A stretch of 64,000 bases of DNA from Paracoccus xiamenensis. Its GTDB lineage: Bacteria > Pseudomonadota > Alphaproteobacteria > Rhodobacterales > Rhodobacteraceae. Location of the stretch: assembly GCF_011308835.1 (NCBI RefSeq), contig NZ_JAAOHY010000001.1, positions 744,001 through 808,000 of the forward strand, written 5' to 3'. The position numbers and the translations under genes are program-made. Below, piece after piece: positions 1-9,982 of this stretch. The notes beneath the pieces were generated by a model. It was not told where the DNA came from, searched no databases, and saw only the letters and a program-made list of their open reading frames with translations. Positions within the stretch are counted from its first letter, which is position 1. Every line of letters begins with the position of its first letter.

Positions 1-764
1 TCGCCCAGCTTTACCAGATCCGGGGCCGTGTGGGCCGTTCGCGGACGCGGGCCTATTGCTATCTGACCACGAAACCGCGCAGCCCGCTGACCCCGCAGGC
101 CGAGCGGCGGCTGAAATTCCTGGGCAATATTGACGGGCTGGGGGCTGGCTTCAACCTCGCGTCGCAGGATCTGGACCTGCGCGGGGCGGGTAACCTGCTG
201 GGCGAGGAACAGTCGGGTCATATCAAAGAGGTCGGCTTCGAACTGTATCAGGCGATGCTGGAGGAAACGATCGCCAAGCTGAAATCGGGCGAGCTGGAGG
301 GCACGCCAGAAGACGAATGGGCGCCGCAGCTGAACCTTGGCGTACCGGTCACGATCCCCGACAGCTATGTCGCCGATCTTGACGTGCGGCTGGGCCTGTA
401 CCGCCGGTTGGCCGAGATCGCGACCAAGGTCGAGATGGAGGGCTTCGCAGCCGAACTTCACGACCGTTTCGGCCCGGTCCCGCGCGAGGTGAATACGCTG
501 ATGAACGTCATTCGCATCAAGGCGATGGCCAAGCGCGCCAATATCGCCAAGCTTGATGCGGGGCCGAAAGGGGCCACGGTTCAGTTCCACGATGACAAGT
601 TCCCGAACCCGGCCGGTCTGGTCGAATTCCTGACCGATCAGCGCGGACAGGCAAAGGTCGAGGGCAACAAGATCGTCATCCGCCGCGATTGGTCCACGGA
701 TGCCGAACGCGTCAAGGGCGCTTATGGCATCGCCCGCGATCTGGCGGCAAAGGCGAAGGGCTGA
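1..764 (+). CDS. mfd: Transcription-repair coupling factor Mfd, C-terminal part (cut by window start)
   Basis: Only the last ~254 codons are present; the frame is open from base 3. The start of the visible part reads AQLYQIRGRVGRS, the helicase motif VI region of Mfd/RecG-type translocases, followed by the Mfd-specific stretch with LDLRGAGNLLGEEQSGH and the C-terminal regulatory (TRCF) domain. Mfd displaces RNA polymerase stalled at lesions and recruits UvrA. The gene ends with TGA at 762-764 and converges on moeA; the ~90 bp between them hold a short GC-rich hairpin (778-792) without a T-run. Confidence 0.95.
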   Translation, partial: AQLYQIRGRVGRSRTRAYCYLTTKPRSPLTPQAERRLKFLGNIDGLGAGFNLASQDLDLRGAGNLLGEEQSGHIKEVGFELYQAMLEETIAKLKSGELEGTPEDEWAPQLNLGVPVTIPDSYVADLDVRLGLYRRLAEIATKVEMEGFAAELHDRFGPVPREVNTLMNVIRIKAMAKRANIAKLDAGPKGATVQFHDDKFPNPAGLVEFLTDQRGQAKVEGNKIVIRRDWSTDAERVKGAYGIARDLAAKAKG

Positions 765-855
765 CGGCGCCCGCATCCCGCCCACAGGGCGGCGGCAAGG
801 ATCGCGCAGGCCTTACGGAGCCGCCAGATGACGCGCGGCCGGGGCGGGCTGCCCG

Positions 856-2031
856 TCAATCCAACGCGATGAACGCGACCGTGTCGCCAGCCTCGCGGGG
901 GGGATCCCCAGCGGGGCGGACCAACAACGCATCGGCCTGTGCCAGCAGCCCCAGCCGTGCCGAATCCTGATCGGCCAGCGGCGTCAGTTGCGGGTATCCG
1001 TCGGCCTCGGCCAATGTGGCGCGCAAATAGTGCTGCCGGTCGCCCTCGGGCCCCAGCGGTGCGGTCAGGCGGCCAAGGCGGACACGTTCTTCGGGCGGCA
1101 GTCCTTGCATCGCATGCAACAGTGGGCGAATGAATAATTCCGCGCAGACTATTGATGAAACGGGATTTCCTGGCAGTCCGATCATTGCAGAATGGCCGAT
1201 ACGCCCGGCGATCAGCGGCTTGCCGGGGCGCATTGCGATCTTGTAAAAGGCGCGCTCGATCCCCACGCCCTCGGTGACCTTGCCGATCAGATCGTGATCG
1301 CCGACCGAGGCGCCGCCGATGGTGACGATCAGATCGGCATCGGCGGCGCGGTTCAGGCTGTCGCGCAGGCTGGCTTCGGTATCTGCCGCGATGGGCAACA
1401 GGGTGACATCGGCCCCGGCGCGGCGCGCAATCGCGGCAATGGCAAGGTCGTTTGAGCTGACGATCTGCCCCGGACCGGGCGTGGTGCCGGGGGGCACCAG
1501 TTCATCGCCGCCGGGCAGGATGGCGACGCGCGGGCGGCGCGGGACGGTCAGATGCGGCACATTCATCGCCGCGATCAGCCCCAGATCACGGGCAGTCAGG
1601 CGGCGGCACGGGTCGAATGTTAATCCTTCATGAAAATCATTGCCTTGCGGACGAATGTTGTCGTGTTGCTGAGCGGTCGTGACGCGAATTTCGTCGCCAT
1701 CCCGGCTGACATGTTCCTGCATTACCACGCGGTCATATCCGGCTGGTACGGCGGCGCCGGTAAAGATGCGGATCGCGGTGCCGGGCTGGGCAGTGCCGTC
1801 CCATGGCCTGCCGGCGGCGGATTCACCGATGACCCGCAATGAGCGCTTCTGATCCGCTTGGCGTATGGCATAGCCATCCATGGCCGCCGCGTCGAATGGC
1901 GGCTGGGTCAGGCGCGCGCTGACCGGCTTCGCCAGCACCCGGCCGAAACCGTCGGCAAGGGCGATTTCCTCGCTTTGAACCGGGCCGGCAAGCGCCAGAA
2001 CCTTTTGCAGCGCCTCGTCAACCGTAATCAT
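856..2031 (-). CDS. moeA: Molybdopterin molybdenumtransferase MoeA
   Basis: 391 aa, normal MoeA length. It inserts molybdate into adenylylated molybdopterin to give Mo-MPT. The sequence shows the N-terminal MoeA domain with PPFDAAAMDGYAI, then the MoCF-type domain with TIGGASVGDHD and the loop GLPGNPVSS, and a C-terminal domain IV. Its ATG directly abuts the moaC stop codon (2032-2034), so it is translationally coupled as the last gene of the trpG-trpD-ung-trpC-moaC-moeA run. The product supplies the molybdoenzymes encoded at 32-45 kb. Confidence 0.96.
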   Translation of the reverse strand: MITVDEALQKVLALAGPVQSEEIALADGFGRVLAKPVSARLTQPPFDAAAMDGYAIRQADQKRSLRVIGESAAGRPWDGTAQPGTAIRIFTGAAVPAGYDRVVMQEHVSRDGDEIRVTTAQQHDNIRPQGNDFHEGLTFDPCRRLTARDLGLIAAMNVPHLTVPRRPRVAILPGGDELVPPGTTPGPGQIVSSNDLAIAAIARRAGADVTLLPIAADTEASLRDSLNRAADADLIVTIGGASVGDHDLIGKVTEGVGIERAFYKIAMRPGKPLIAGRIGHSAMIGLPGNPVSSIVCAELFIRPLLHAMQGLPPEERVRLGRLTAPLGPEGDRQHYLRATLAEADGYPQLTPLADQDSARLGLLAQADALLVRPAGDPPREAGDTVAFIALD

Positions 2032-2499
2032 CTATGCCTCGTAAGTACCTGATTTTCCGCCTGTCTTGCGACGAAGGCGAATGCCTTCGATGCGCATGCC
2101 CTTTTCGGCCGCCTTAAGCATGTCATAGATGGTCAGGCAGGCGGTTGAGACGGCGGTCAGGGCCTCCATCTCGACCCCGGTCTGGCCAGAGGTGCGCACG
2201 GTTGCCGTTACGCGGATGCCGGGAAGGTCGGGATCAGGGGTGAGTTCCAGCGCCACCTTGGTGATTGGCAGCGGGTGGCACAACGGGATCAGGTCCGAGG
2301 TGCGTTTCGCCCCCATGATCCCCGCCAGTCGTGCCACACCCAGCACGTCGCCCTTGGCCGCGCCGCCTTGTGCCAGGGCGAGGGTTTCCGGCTGCATGAT
2401 AACCATGCCCTCGGCAACCGCCTCCCTATCCGTCACCGGCTTGGTCGAGACATCGACCATATGCGCCTGACCTTGCTTGTCAAAATGCGTCAAGCTCAT
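2032..2499 (-). CDS. moaC: Cyclic pyranopterin monophosphate synthase MoaC
   Basis: 155 aa, usual MoaC size. Together with MoaA it converts GTP to cyclic pyranopterin monophosphate, the first step of molybdenum cofactor synthesis. The family stretch [13 protein letters not shown] and the following [18 protein letters not shown] segment are both present. The ATG overlaps the trpC stop by 4 bp and its own stop abuts moeA. The coupling of Mo-cofactor genes to the end of a trp operon is usual in Rhodobacteraceae. Confidence 0.96.
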   Translation of the reverse strand: MSLTHFDKQGQAHMVDVSTKPVTDREAVAEGMVIMQPETLALAQGGAAKGDVLGVARLAGIMGAKRTSDLIPLCHPLPITKVALELTPDPDLPGIRVTATVRTSGQTGVEMEALTAVSTACLTIYDMLKAAEKGMRIEGIRLRRKTGGKSGTYEA

Positions 2500-3284
2500 G
2501 CAGCACCCAGCAAGCTGCGGGTGGCGGTGGCTACATCGGGTTGGCGCATCAGGCTTTCGCCGATCAGGAAGCGGCGAGCGCCGACACGCGCCATCCGGTC
2601 GAGATCGGCGGTGGTGAACAGCCCGCTTTCGCAGACCAGATCACGATCGGCGGGGATGTGCGGTGACAGTTCTTCGGTCACGCGAAGATCCAGCTCAAAG
2701 GTCTTGAGATTACGGTTGTTTATACCGATCAGGGGCGATTTCAGGCGCAGCGCGCGATCCAGTTCGGCGCGATCATGCACTTCGATCAGCGCGTCCATGC
2801 CCCAATGGCGGGCGGCGTCTTCCAGCTCGGCGGCGAGCGTGTCCTCGACCGAGGCCATGATGATCAGGATGGCGTCGGCACCCCAGCTGCGCGCCTCGGC
2901 CACCTGATAGGTGTCGTAAAGGAAATCCTTGCGCAGGACTGGCAGGTCCACAGCGTCGCGGGCAGCGGTCAGAAATTCCGGCGCGCCTTGAAACGAAGGC
3001 GTGTCGGTCAGGATGGACAGGCAGGCCGCACCGCCCGCCTGATAGGCACGCGCCAGCGCCGGCGGATCAAAATCCGGTCGAATCAATCCCTTGGAAGGGC
3101 TTGCTTTCTTGATTTCGGCGATCAGTCCATAGCCGCCGGCGGCCTTTGCGGTCAGCGCATCGGCAAAGCCGCGCGGGGCGCTGGTGGCGCGGGCGGCAGC
3201 CTCGACCGTGGCCAAGGGCCGGGCGATCTTGGCGGCCGTGATTTCGTCGAGCTTGTAGCTCTTGATCTTGTCGAGAATATCCAT
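2496..3284 (-). CDS. trpC: Indole-3-glycerol phosphate synthase TrpC
   Basis: 262 aa TIM-barrel enzyme that closes CdRP to indole-3-glycerol phosphate in tryptophan synthesis. Visible motifs are [17 protein letters not shown] near residue 60 (substrate phosphate and catalytic Lys), [13 protein letters not shown], and [16 protein letters not shown] start at the ATG at 3284 ([11 protein letters not shown]), the usual family start; an upstream open extension to 3428 runs antisense into ung and looks spurious. It is separated from ung by ~91 bp and overlaps moaC by 4 bp. Confidence 0.96.
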   Translation of the reverse strand: MDILDKIKSYKLDEITAAKIARPLATVEAAARATSAPRGFADALTAKAAGGYGLIAEIKKASPSKGLIRPDFDPPALARAYQAGGAACLSILTDTPSFQGAPEFLTAARDAVDLPVLRKDFLYDTYQVAEARSWGADAILIIMASVEDTLAAELEDAARHWGMDALIEVHDRAELDRALRLKSPLIGINNRNLKTFELDLRVTEELSPHIPADRDLVCESGLFTTADLDRMARVGARRFLIGESLMRQPDVATATRSLLGAA

Positions 3285-3375
3285 GGCGCGACCATAAGCC
3301 TTGACGCGCGGCGCGAAAAGCCCCGCGGTGCGGAATGTCGCGCGCTGCCGGCAGTCGGTTGCAGGGTCGGGCGCG

Positions 3376-4014
3376 CTAGGACGTGGCCCAGTCGATCTGC
3401 GGCTTCCCGCGGGCCGCGAGCCAGGCATTCACCCGCGAAAAAGGGCGTGAGCCGAAAAAGCCGCGCCGTGCCGACAGGGGCGAGGGATGCGCGCTGGCGA
3501 TCACCAGATCCTCGGCGCGCGGCAGATCGGAAATCGCCTTCTGCGCGTGATTGCCCCAGAGGATGAAGGCCAGCGGGCCGTGTCGCTGCGCCTCGGCCAC
3601 GGCTTGGCGGGCCAGCCGGTCCCAGCCCCAGCGGCCATGCGCCCCCGCCGAGCCGGGCGGGACGGAAAGCGAGGTATTCAGCAACAGCACGCCTTGCCGC
3701 GCCCAATGGGACAGGTCGCCATGCGCCGGGCGCACTTGAAGATCGTCGTCCATTTCCTTGAAAATGTTGGAAAGAGATCGGGGCAGAGGGGTGGGTTCGG
3801 TGACCGAAAAGGCCAGCCCGTCCGCATGACCCGGCGTCGGATAGGGATCCTGGCCGAGGATGACCACGCGCACCGCTTCGGGCGGCAGAATCTGCAAGGC
3901 GCGGAAGATCGCGCCGGGGCCGGGCAGGAAATCGGTGCCGGTCAGCCTGGCCTGAATGGCGGGCCAGCTGTCGCGGAAGAACGGCAGATGCGCCCAGGGG
4001 CCGGGCGGGGTCAC
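3376..4014 (-). CDS. ung: Uracil-DNA glycosylase, family 1
   Basis: 212 aa, slightly short of the ~225 aa norm. It excises uracil from DNA to start base-excision repair. The catalytic motif reads GQDPYP with Asp56; the classical GQDPYH has His in the last position, so this is a Pro variant, which I recall from other alphaproteobacteria. The second motif HPSPLS (His176) is intact. The ATG overlaps the trpD stop by 4 bp, so a DNA repair gene sits inside the trp run between trpD and trpC. Confidence 0.94.
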   Translation of the reverse strand: MTPPGPWAHLPFFRDSWPAIQARLTGTDFLPGPGAIFRALQILPPEAVRVVILGQDPYPTPGHADGLAFSVTEPTPLPRSLSNIFKEMDDDLQVRPAHGDLSHWARQGVLLLNTSLSVPPGSAGAHGRWGWDRLARQAVAEAQRHGPLAFILWGNHAQKAISDLPRAEDLVIASAHPSPLSARRGFFGSRPFSRVNAWLAARGKPQIDWATS

Positions 4015-5024
4015 AGCGGCACGATGGCTGCCAGTGCCGCCAGCTTGGCCTTTGCAGCACCCGAATCGATGCTTTGCGCTGCCAGCGCCGCGCCCTCGCG
4101 CAGATCTTCCGCGCGGCCCGCGACCAGCAGCGCAGCGGCTGCGTTCAGGATTACCGCATCGCGATAGGCATTTTTCGCCCCGTCAAGGATTGCCCGCGCG
4201 GCCGCCGCATTATGGGCGGCGTCTCCGCCGACGATCTGGTCGAAATCATGGCGCGGAAGGCCTGCATCTTCGGGGGTGATGGTGAATTCGTGGATCTGGC
4301 CATCCTTCATTTCGACCACGAAACTGTCACCGGAAATCGCCAGCTCGTCGGTGCCGTCGCTGCCGTGGATCAGCCAGACATGGGTCGATCCAAGCTCTCG
4401 CAGGGTTTCGGCCATGGGGCGGCACCAGGCGGCGTCGAAGGTGCCGGTCAGCTGGCGTGTCACCCCGCCGGGATTGGTCATCGGTCCCAGCAGGTTGAAG
4501 ATGGTGCGGGTGCCAAGTTCGGCCCGCGGTGCCCCGACATGGCGCATGGCGGGGTGGTGAACCGGCGCCATCATGAAGCAAAGGCCGATCTGGTTCAGCG
4601 CCTTCTGCGACTGTTCGGGCGCGGCCATGATGTTGATGCCGAGTTCGGTCAGTGCATCGGCAGAGCCGGATTTGGACGACAGCGCCTTGTTGCCATGCTT
4701 GGCGACGGGCACGCCCGCGCCGGCCACCACCAGCGCCGCTGCGGTCGAGATGTTCAGCGTCTTGCGCCCGTCGCCGCCGGTGCCGACGATGTCGACCGCG
4801 CCATCGGGGGCGGTGATGCGGTTCATGCGCTGGCGCATGGCGCTGGTTGCGGCGGCCATCTCGTCCACGGTTTCGCCGCGCACCCGCATCGCCATCAGCA
4901 ACCCGCCGATCTGGGCGGGGGTGGCTGCGCCTTCGAACAGGGCGGCGAAGGCGCCGGCGGCCTCGTCCGAGGTCAGCGGGCGTTCGGCGGCAAGCCCGAT
5001 CAGCGGGCGGATATCAACGGTCAT
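4011..5024 (-). CDS. trpD: Anthranilate phosphoribosyltransferase TrpD
   Basis: 337 aa, normal length. It transfers phosphoribose from PRPP to anthranilate, the second step of the tryptophan branch. The PRPP/Mg site [14 protein letters not shown] and the [17 protein letters not shown] segment are intact, as is the [15 protein letters not shown] anthranilate region. Start and stop overlap trpG and ung by 4 bp each, indicating tight translational coupling. Confidence 0.97.
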   Translation of the reverse strand: MTVDIRPLIGLAAERPLTSDEAAGAFAALFEGAATPAQIGGLLMAMRVRGETVDEMAAATSAMRQRMNRITAPDGAVDIVGTGGDGRKTLNISTAAALVVAGAGVPVAKHGNKALSSKSGSADALTELGINIMAAPEQSQKALNQIGLCFMMAPVHHPAMRHVGAPRAELGTRTIFNLLGPMTNPGGVTRQLTGTFDAAWCRPMAETLRELGSTHVWLIHGSDGTDELAISGDSFVVEMKDGQIHEFTITPEDAGLPRHDFDQIVGGDAAHNAAAARAILDGAKNAYRDAVILNAAAALLVAGRAEDLREGAALAAQSIDSGAAKAKLAALAAIVPL

Positions 5025-5611
5025 GCGAGCTCTGGCTTTCGGCAGCGGTCGAGGAAGGTGCGGATCATGGCGTGGCCGTGTTCCGAGGCGATGGATTCGG
5101 GGTGGAACTGCACGCCTTCGATGGGCAGGTCGTTGTGGATGACGCCCATGATGGTGCCATCACCGGCCCGTGCCGTCACGCGCAGCGCGTTGGGCAGGCT
5201 GTCGGGCGCGATGGTCAGCGAATGATAGCGCGTGGCCTTCAGCGGCGAGGGCAGGCCGGTGAAAACGCCGGTACCGTCGTGGAGCATCTCGTCCACCTTA
5301 CCGTGCAGAATGCGGTCGGCGCGGGTGATGCGTCCGCCGAATGCCTCACCGATGGATTGATGGCCCAGGCAGACGCCGAACAGCGGGATGTCACCGCGTT
5401 CGGCCACGGCGCGGATCAGCGGCACACAGATGCCCGCCTGCGCCGGATCGCAGGGACCGGGAGAGATCACGATCCCGTCAGGGCGCATCGCCAGCGCCTG
5501 CTCGACCGTCAGGGCATCGTTGCGCCAGACTTCGACATTTGCACCTTCTTCGCCAAGGTAATGAACGAGGTTCCAGGTGAAGCTGTCGTAGTTGTCGATA
5601 AGCAGGATCAT
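5021..5611 (-). CDS. trpG: Anthranilate synthase glutamine amidotransferase subunit TrpG
   Basis: 196 aa class I glutamine amidotransferase that feeds ammonia to TrpE (encoded separately at 9983-11497). It shows the [13 protein letters not shown] start, the nucleophile elbow FGVCLGHQ (Cys81), the TRYHSL segment, and VQFHPESI carrying the His and Glu of the triad. I use the ATG at 5611; a TTG five codons upstream (5626) is possible but would extend past the usual family start. First gene of the leftward trp run; a 104-bp divergent region separates it from the gene at 5716. Confidence 0.95.
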   Translation of the reverse strand: MILLIDNYDSFTWNLVHYLGEEGANVEVWRNDALTVEQALAMRPDGIVISPGPCDPAQAGICVPLIRAVAERGDIPLFGVCLGHQSIGEAFGGRITRADRILHGKVDEMLHDGTGVFTGLPSPLKATRYHSLTIAPDSLPNALRVTARAGDGTIMGVIHNDLPIEGVQFHPESIASEHGHAMIRTFLDRCRKPELA

Positions 5612-5715
5612 GTCAGTCCGTCGCAATTTGGGGTGAACCCGGCGGGATCAGGTCTTATAGATGTGCCAAATGGCGGGGCGGGGCAAGCCGTCGCGCGTCA
5701 CGAAATGGGGCGGAA

Positions 5716-6816
5716 ATGGCAACGGCGGACGGATTCGGGCGGGGTGCGCTGCATGGCGGGCTGATCGGGGCGGCGGCTTTGGCGGCATTGTCGCTTGCCT
5801 TGCCGCTGCCGGAAATGCCGGCATTGCAGGCGCCCGAACCACCCGCGCCGGCGACCGCGACGGACGAACCTGCGGTCACCTCGGTTCCCACCACGATTGA
5901 CGAAGCGGTGGCAGCGATCAGCCCGGAAACGCCGACCAGTGCCGAAACAACAGCGCCCGCAGGGGTTGCCGAACCAGCCGCCACGCCGCTGGCGCCAGCG
6001 CCCGAGATCGCGCCGCCGCCGGGATCGGAATTTGCCCGCGCGGATGACCTGCCGCCGATCGTTCCGGGCGGCGCTGCGGCCCCCGGCACGCCGACGCTGG
6101 CAGAGGCGCCCATCGTTACCGCCCCCGCGACCGAGCCGAACCCCGCGCCTGCGACCGTGCCGGCCGGGCGGCCCGATGCGCCCGAACTCGGCGAGGCTCC
6201 GCGCCCTGCCGAGGAGCCCCAGCCCGCGCTTGCGGCGCCCGCATTCACCGCTGATGCGCCGGTCACCGCGCCCAGCCCCGGCCGGATCAGCGATCCCGGT
6301 CAGGATGCGGGGCCGGCGGTCGCCTCGCGCACGGCACCCACGCCTTTGCCCCCCGAGACGGCGGCGGCCTTGCCCGGCACCGATACCGCGCCTGAAACTG
6401 CCGCTGCGCCGCGCCCCGACGCGCCAGCGATGCCCGAGGCCGCCGCGCCCGAGACCGCAAGCGCAGCCTTGCCGGCCACCCAGGCCGACGCCGCACAGCG
6501 CAGCGAGCCTGCGGTCGAGCCCGAAACCTCGGCCCCCGCCGCGATCACCGCGATTGAGCCCGCGCGATCCGCGCCTCCGGTGCTGGAAACGCCCGATCCC
6601 AGCCGCGAGTCCGTGCCCCCGCCGCCGGAAGCCGCAGCCGATCCGGCTGTCGAACAGGCCGAGGAGCCATTGATTGCCGCCACCGAGCCGCGCCCCGAGG
6701 ATCAGCCTTCCGCGACCGCGCCCGAACCGGCGGCACCCGCTGCTGTCACCTCCCCCGGCACGCGTCCGGCCCCCGATCTCAGCCTTCCGTCGCTTTCCAT
6801 CCCGAGTCTGCCATGA
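5716..6816 (+). CDS. Pro/Ala-rich low-complexity protein with N-terminal membrane segment
   Basis: 366 aa. Residues ~8-30 form one hydrophobic segment (GALHGGLIGAAALAALSLAL) after a short basic N-terminus, so it is probably an inner-membrane anchor or uncleaved signal. Nearly all the rest is Pro/Ala/Thr/Glu-rich and likely disordered, ending LPSLSIPSLP. The N-terminus resembles my memory of the anchor of Rhodobacterales divergent polysaccharide deacetylases, but no deacetylase domain follows. The stop overlaps the aminotransferase start by 4 bp (ATGA). Function unknown; composition bias makes homology calls unsafe. Confidence 0.7.
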   Translation: MATADGFGRGALHGGLIGAAALAALSLALPLPEMPALQAPEPPAPATATDEPAVTSVPTTIDEAVAAISPETPTSAETTAPAGVAEPAATPLAPAPEIAPPPGSEFARADDLPPIVPGGAAAPGTPTLAEAPIVTAPATEPNPAPATVPAGRPDAPELGEAPRPAEEPQPALAAPAFTADAPVTAPSPGRISDPGQDAGPAVASRTAPTPLPPETAAALPGTDTAPETAAAPRPDAPAMPEAAAPETASAALPATQADAAQRSEPAVEPETSAPAAITAIEPARSAPPVLETPDPSRESVPPPPEAAADPAVEQAEEPLIAATEPRPEDQPSATAPEPAAPAAVTSPGTRPAPDLSLPSLSIPSLP

Positions 6817-7988
6817 CCCCAGTGAACCCCGCACTTGCCGCCACTTTCGCCCCCCCGGTGATGGAGGCGCGCCGCTGGCTGGCGGGTGCCAGCTTCCCGC
6901 CAGAGCGTCCGCTGATCAATGTCAGCCAGGCGGCCCCCGTCGATCCGCCGCCCGAAGTGCTGCGCCGGGTCATGGCCGATGCCGCGCTGAACCGGGCCGA
7001 GGCGCATCTTTACGGCCCCGTGTTGGGCAATGCCGATCTGCGCGCGACGCTGGCCGCAAGCTGGTCGCGTTTCTATGACGCCCCGGTCAGCCCGGACCAT
7101 GTCGCGATCACCCAAGGCTGCAACCAGGCCTTTTGCGCGGCCATTGCCACGCTGGCGGGCGCGGGGGATGAGGTCATCATTCCGGTGCCGTGGTATTTCA
7201 ATCACAAGATGTGGCTGGACATGCAGGGCATTCGCACGGTGCCGCTGAGCTGCGGGCCGGACATGGTGCCGCGCGCCGAGGATGCGGCCGCGCTGATCAC
7301 GGACAAGACCCGCGCCATTGTGCTGGTCAGCCCGAATAATCCGACCGGCGCGGAATACCCGGCGGCGACGCTTTCGGCGTTTTATGAACTCGCCCGCGCG
7401 CGGGGCCTCGCGCTGATCGTGGACGAGACCTATCGCGATTTCGACAGCCGCGAGGGCGCGCCGCATGACCTGCGCGCCCGGCCTGAGGCCGATGAGGTCC
7501 TGATCCAGCTGTACAGTTTTTCAAAGGTCTTCCGGCTGACGGGCCATCGGGTCGGCGCCATCCTGACCGGCCCCGCACGTCTGGCCGAGGTAGAGAAGTT
7601 TCTGGACACCGTGGCGATCTCGACCAGCCAGATCGGGCAGATCGGTGCCGAATATGGCCTGCGCGAGATGGGCGACTGGTTGGCTGGCGAGCGCGCCGAG
7701 ATCCTGTCGCGGCGTGCTGACATGATTGCCGCGATGGAAGGCGTGCCGGGCTGGCAGGTCGTCTCGGCCGGGGCGTATTTCGCCTGGGTCGCCCATCCGT
7801 TCGACATGCCCTCGGACCAGCTGGCGCAACAGCTGGTGCAGCAGGCTGGCATTCTGATGCTGCCCGGCACCATGTTCATGCCCGATGGGCAAGGGCAGGG
7901 CCATCTGCGCATCGCCTATGCCAATGCCGACGCCCAGGGCATCGCCGCCATGGCGGCGCGGCTGGCGGGTTTTCGTCCCAAGCCCTGA
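6813..7988 (+). CDS. PLP-dependent aminotransferase, class I/II
   Basis: 391 aa fold-type I aminotransferase. Visible features are YGPVLGNADLR (substrate loop), the SPNNPTGAEYP motif, VDETYRDF (Asp to the pyridine nitrogen), and YSFSKVFRLTGHRVG containing the PLP-binding Lys. The substrate cannot be told from sequence; aspartate/aromatic or alanine-type amino acids are likely. It overlaps the stop of the Pro/Ala-rich protein by 4 bp and precedes ppiD by ~77 bp. Confidence 0.9.
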   Translation: MTPVNPALAATFAPPVMEARRWLAGASFPPERPLINVSQAAPVDPPPEVLRRVMADAALNRAEAHLYGPVLGNADLRATLAASWSRFYDAPVSPDHVAITQGCNQAFCAAIATLAGAGDEVIIPVPWYFNHKMWLDMQGIRTVPLSCGPDMVPRAEDAAALITDKTRAIVLVSPNNPTGAEYPAATLSAFYELARARGLALIVDETYRDFDSREGAPHDLRARPEADEVLIQLYSFSKVFRLTGHRVGAILTGPARLAEVEKFLDTVAISTSQIGQIGAEYGLREMGDWLAGERAEILSRRADMIAAMEGVPGWQVVSAGAYFAWVAHPFDMPSDQLAQQLVQQAGILMLPGTMFMPDGQGQGHLRIAYANADAQGIAAMAARLAGFRPKP

Positions 7989-8065
7989 ACTGGAAGCCGG
8001 ACCCACCCTTGAAGCGAACGATCTGCCGCCCTAAAACCCTGCCAGCAACATAAAGGATACGACGC

Positions 8066-9979
8066 ATGAGCAGCCTGCGCACCAAGGGCAAATCCACGAT
8101 TGTCTGGATCTTGATGGGGTTGCTTCTGCTGGGGCTTGGCGGGTTCGGCGTCACCAGCTTTACCGGCGGCAGCTCGGAAATCGGGGCCGTGGGTGAAACC
8201 GAAATCGACGCCCAGACCTATGGGCGCGCGCTGCAGGGCGAGATCGACAATATCAGCCGCCAGTCCGGCCAGCGGATCACCATGGAACAGGCCCGCGCGA
8301 TGGGGCTGACCCAGGCGGTGCAGGCGCAGCTGTTCAACTCGGCCGCGCTGGCAGAGGAAGCCCGGCTGGCCGGCGTCTCGGTCGGTGACCGCGCCGTGGC
8401 CGATGCCATCACCACCGCGCCCGCATTTCAGGGGCCGGGTGGCTTCGACCGCGCCGCTTACACCGAGACCCTGCGCCGGCAGGGCCTGACCGAGGAGCGT
8501 TTCGAACGTGATGTACGCAGCGATCTGGCGCGGACCATTCTTCAGGCGGCGGTCGTCTCAGGCGTCGCCGCACCCAGCGCGCAGGCCGAACAGACCGCCA
8601 ATTGGCGGCTGGAGAAGCGCGACATCTCGTGGATCGAACTGACAGAATCCGACCTTGCCGCACCGGTCGACCCCGCCAATGATGAGATCCTGACCGCCTG
8701 GCATCAGGCCAACGCTGACCGCTTCACGGCGCCGGAAATCCGCAAGATCACCTATGCCTGGATGACTCCGGAAATGCTGGCCGATACCGTCGAGCTGGAC
8801 GAGACCGCGCTGCGCGATCTGTACGAGTCCAAGGCCGCTGACTATATCCAGCCCGCCCGCCGTCTGGTCGGTCGTCTGGTCTTTGAAAGCGCCGATGCGG
8901 CTGCTGCTGCCAAGGCCCGGCTGGATGCGGGCGAAGCGAATTTCGAACAGCTGGCGATCGAGCGCGGGCTGACGCTGGCCGATACCGACCTTGGGGAGAT
9001 GACTGAGGAAGAACTGGCCGCTGCCGGCACCACGGTTTTTGCGGCTGAGGATAACGGCGTGGTCGGCCCGGTCGACACCGAACTGGGCCCTGCGCTTTAT
9101 GCGGTCAATGCCATCCTCGATCCGGTCAATGTCACCTATGAGGAAGCGTTGCCGGATCTGCGCGCCGAAGCCGCCGCCGACCGCGCCCGACGCCTGATCG
9201 CCGACCAGACCCCCGCCATCGAGGATCTGCTGGCTGGTGGCGCGACATTGGAACAGGTGGCCGAAGAAACTGGTGCCGAACTGGGCCAGATCGACTGGAG
9301 CGCGACGCTGGAAGCCGCACCCGGCGAGATCGGCGGCTATCCGACCTTCCGCGAATATGCGGCGGCGGTGACCGATCGTGACTTCCCCGAACTGGTCGAA
9401 TTGGAGGATGGTGGCGTCTTCGCGCTGCGCCTTGATGAAGTCGTAGCGCCGACTCTGATCCCCTTCGATGAGGTCCGCGAAAAAGTCGCTGCCGACTGGG
9501 CCGAGGGCGAAGCCCATCGCCAGCTTGTCGCGCTTGCCGAGGAGCGCAAACTGCAAGCGGTATCGGAAACGATCCCGCCGATGCCTTTGGTCGACACGCC
9601 CGCAGAAGGTGCAGCCACCGCCGAGGTCGAACCTGCCGCGCAGCCCGAATCCACGGCCTGGACGCAGGAAATCGGCCTGATGCGCGACGGCTATCTGGAA
9701 ACCGCCCCGCCGCAGATGATCGAGGAAGCCTTCAAGCTGGCTGATGGTGAGACCGAGATCGTCGATGACGGCAAGCGTGTCGCGCTTGTCCGGATTGACC
9801 GGATCGAAGCCGCGGACCTCTCGACCGAGATCGCGCGCGAGATTCTGGACAATACCAGCGCCCGGATGGGGCAGTCGCTGCAACAGGATCTGTTCGACTA
9901 TTACTCGCGCGCGGTGCAGGCACAGAATGGTGTCACGCTGAACGCGGCGGGGATCGCCGCAATCGAATCGCGGATGTGA
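8066..9979 (+). CDS. ppiD: Peptidyl-prolyl isomerase PpiD / SurA-N domain periplasmic chaperone
   Basis: 637 aa, matching PpiD. One N-terminal transmembrane helix (residues ~11-31, STIVWILMGLLLLGLGGFGV) anchors a periplasmic body. A SurA-N-like chaperone domain (roughly 35-170) precedes the PPIC/parvulin-type region around 230-360. It assists folding of proteins leaving the Sec translocon. trpE starts 3 bp after the stop, so the two are probably cotranscribed. Confidence 0.93.
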   Translation: MSSLRTKGKSTIVWILMGLLLLGLGGFGVTSFTGGSSEIGAVGETEIDAQTYGRALQGEIDNISRQSGQRITMEQARAMGLTQAVQAQLFNSAALAEEARLAGVSVGDRAVADAITTAPAFQGPGGFDRAAYTETLRRQGLTEERFERDVRSDLARTILQAAVVSGVAAPSAQAEQTANWRLEKRDISWIELTESDLAAPVDPANDEILTAWHQANADRFTAPEIRKITYAWMTPEMLADTVELDETALRDLYESKAADYIQPARRLVGRLVFESADAAAAAKARLDAGEANFEQLAIERGLTLADTDLGEMTEEELAAAGTTVFAAEDNGVVGPVDTELGPALYAVNAILDPVNVTYEEALPDLRAEAAADRARRLIADQTPAIEDLLAGGATLEQVAEETGAELGQIDWSATLEAAPGEIGGYPTFREYAAAVTDRDFPELVELEDGGVFALRLDEVVAPTLIPFDEVREKVAADWAEGEAHRQLVALAEERKLQAVSETIPPMPLVDTPAEGAATAEVEPAAQPESTAWTQEIGLMRDGYLETAPPQMIEEAFKLADGETEIVDDGKRVALVRIDRIEAADLSTEIAREILDNTSARMGQSLQQDLFDYYSRAVQAQNGVTLNAAGIAAIESRM

Positions 9980-9982
9980 TGA

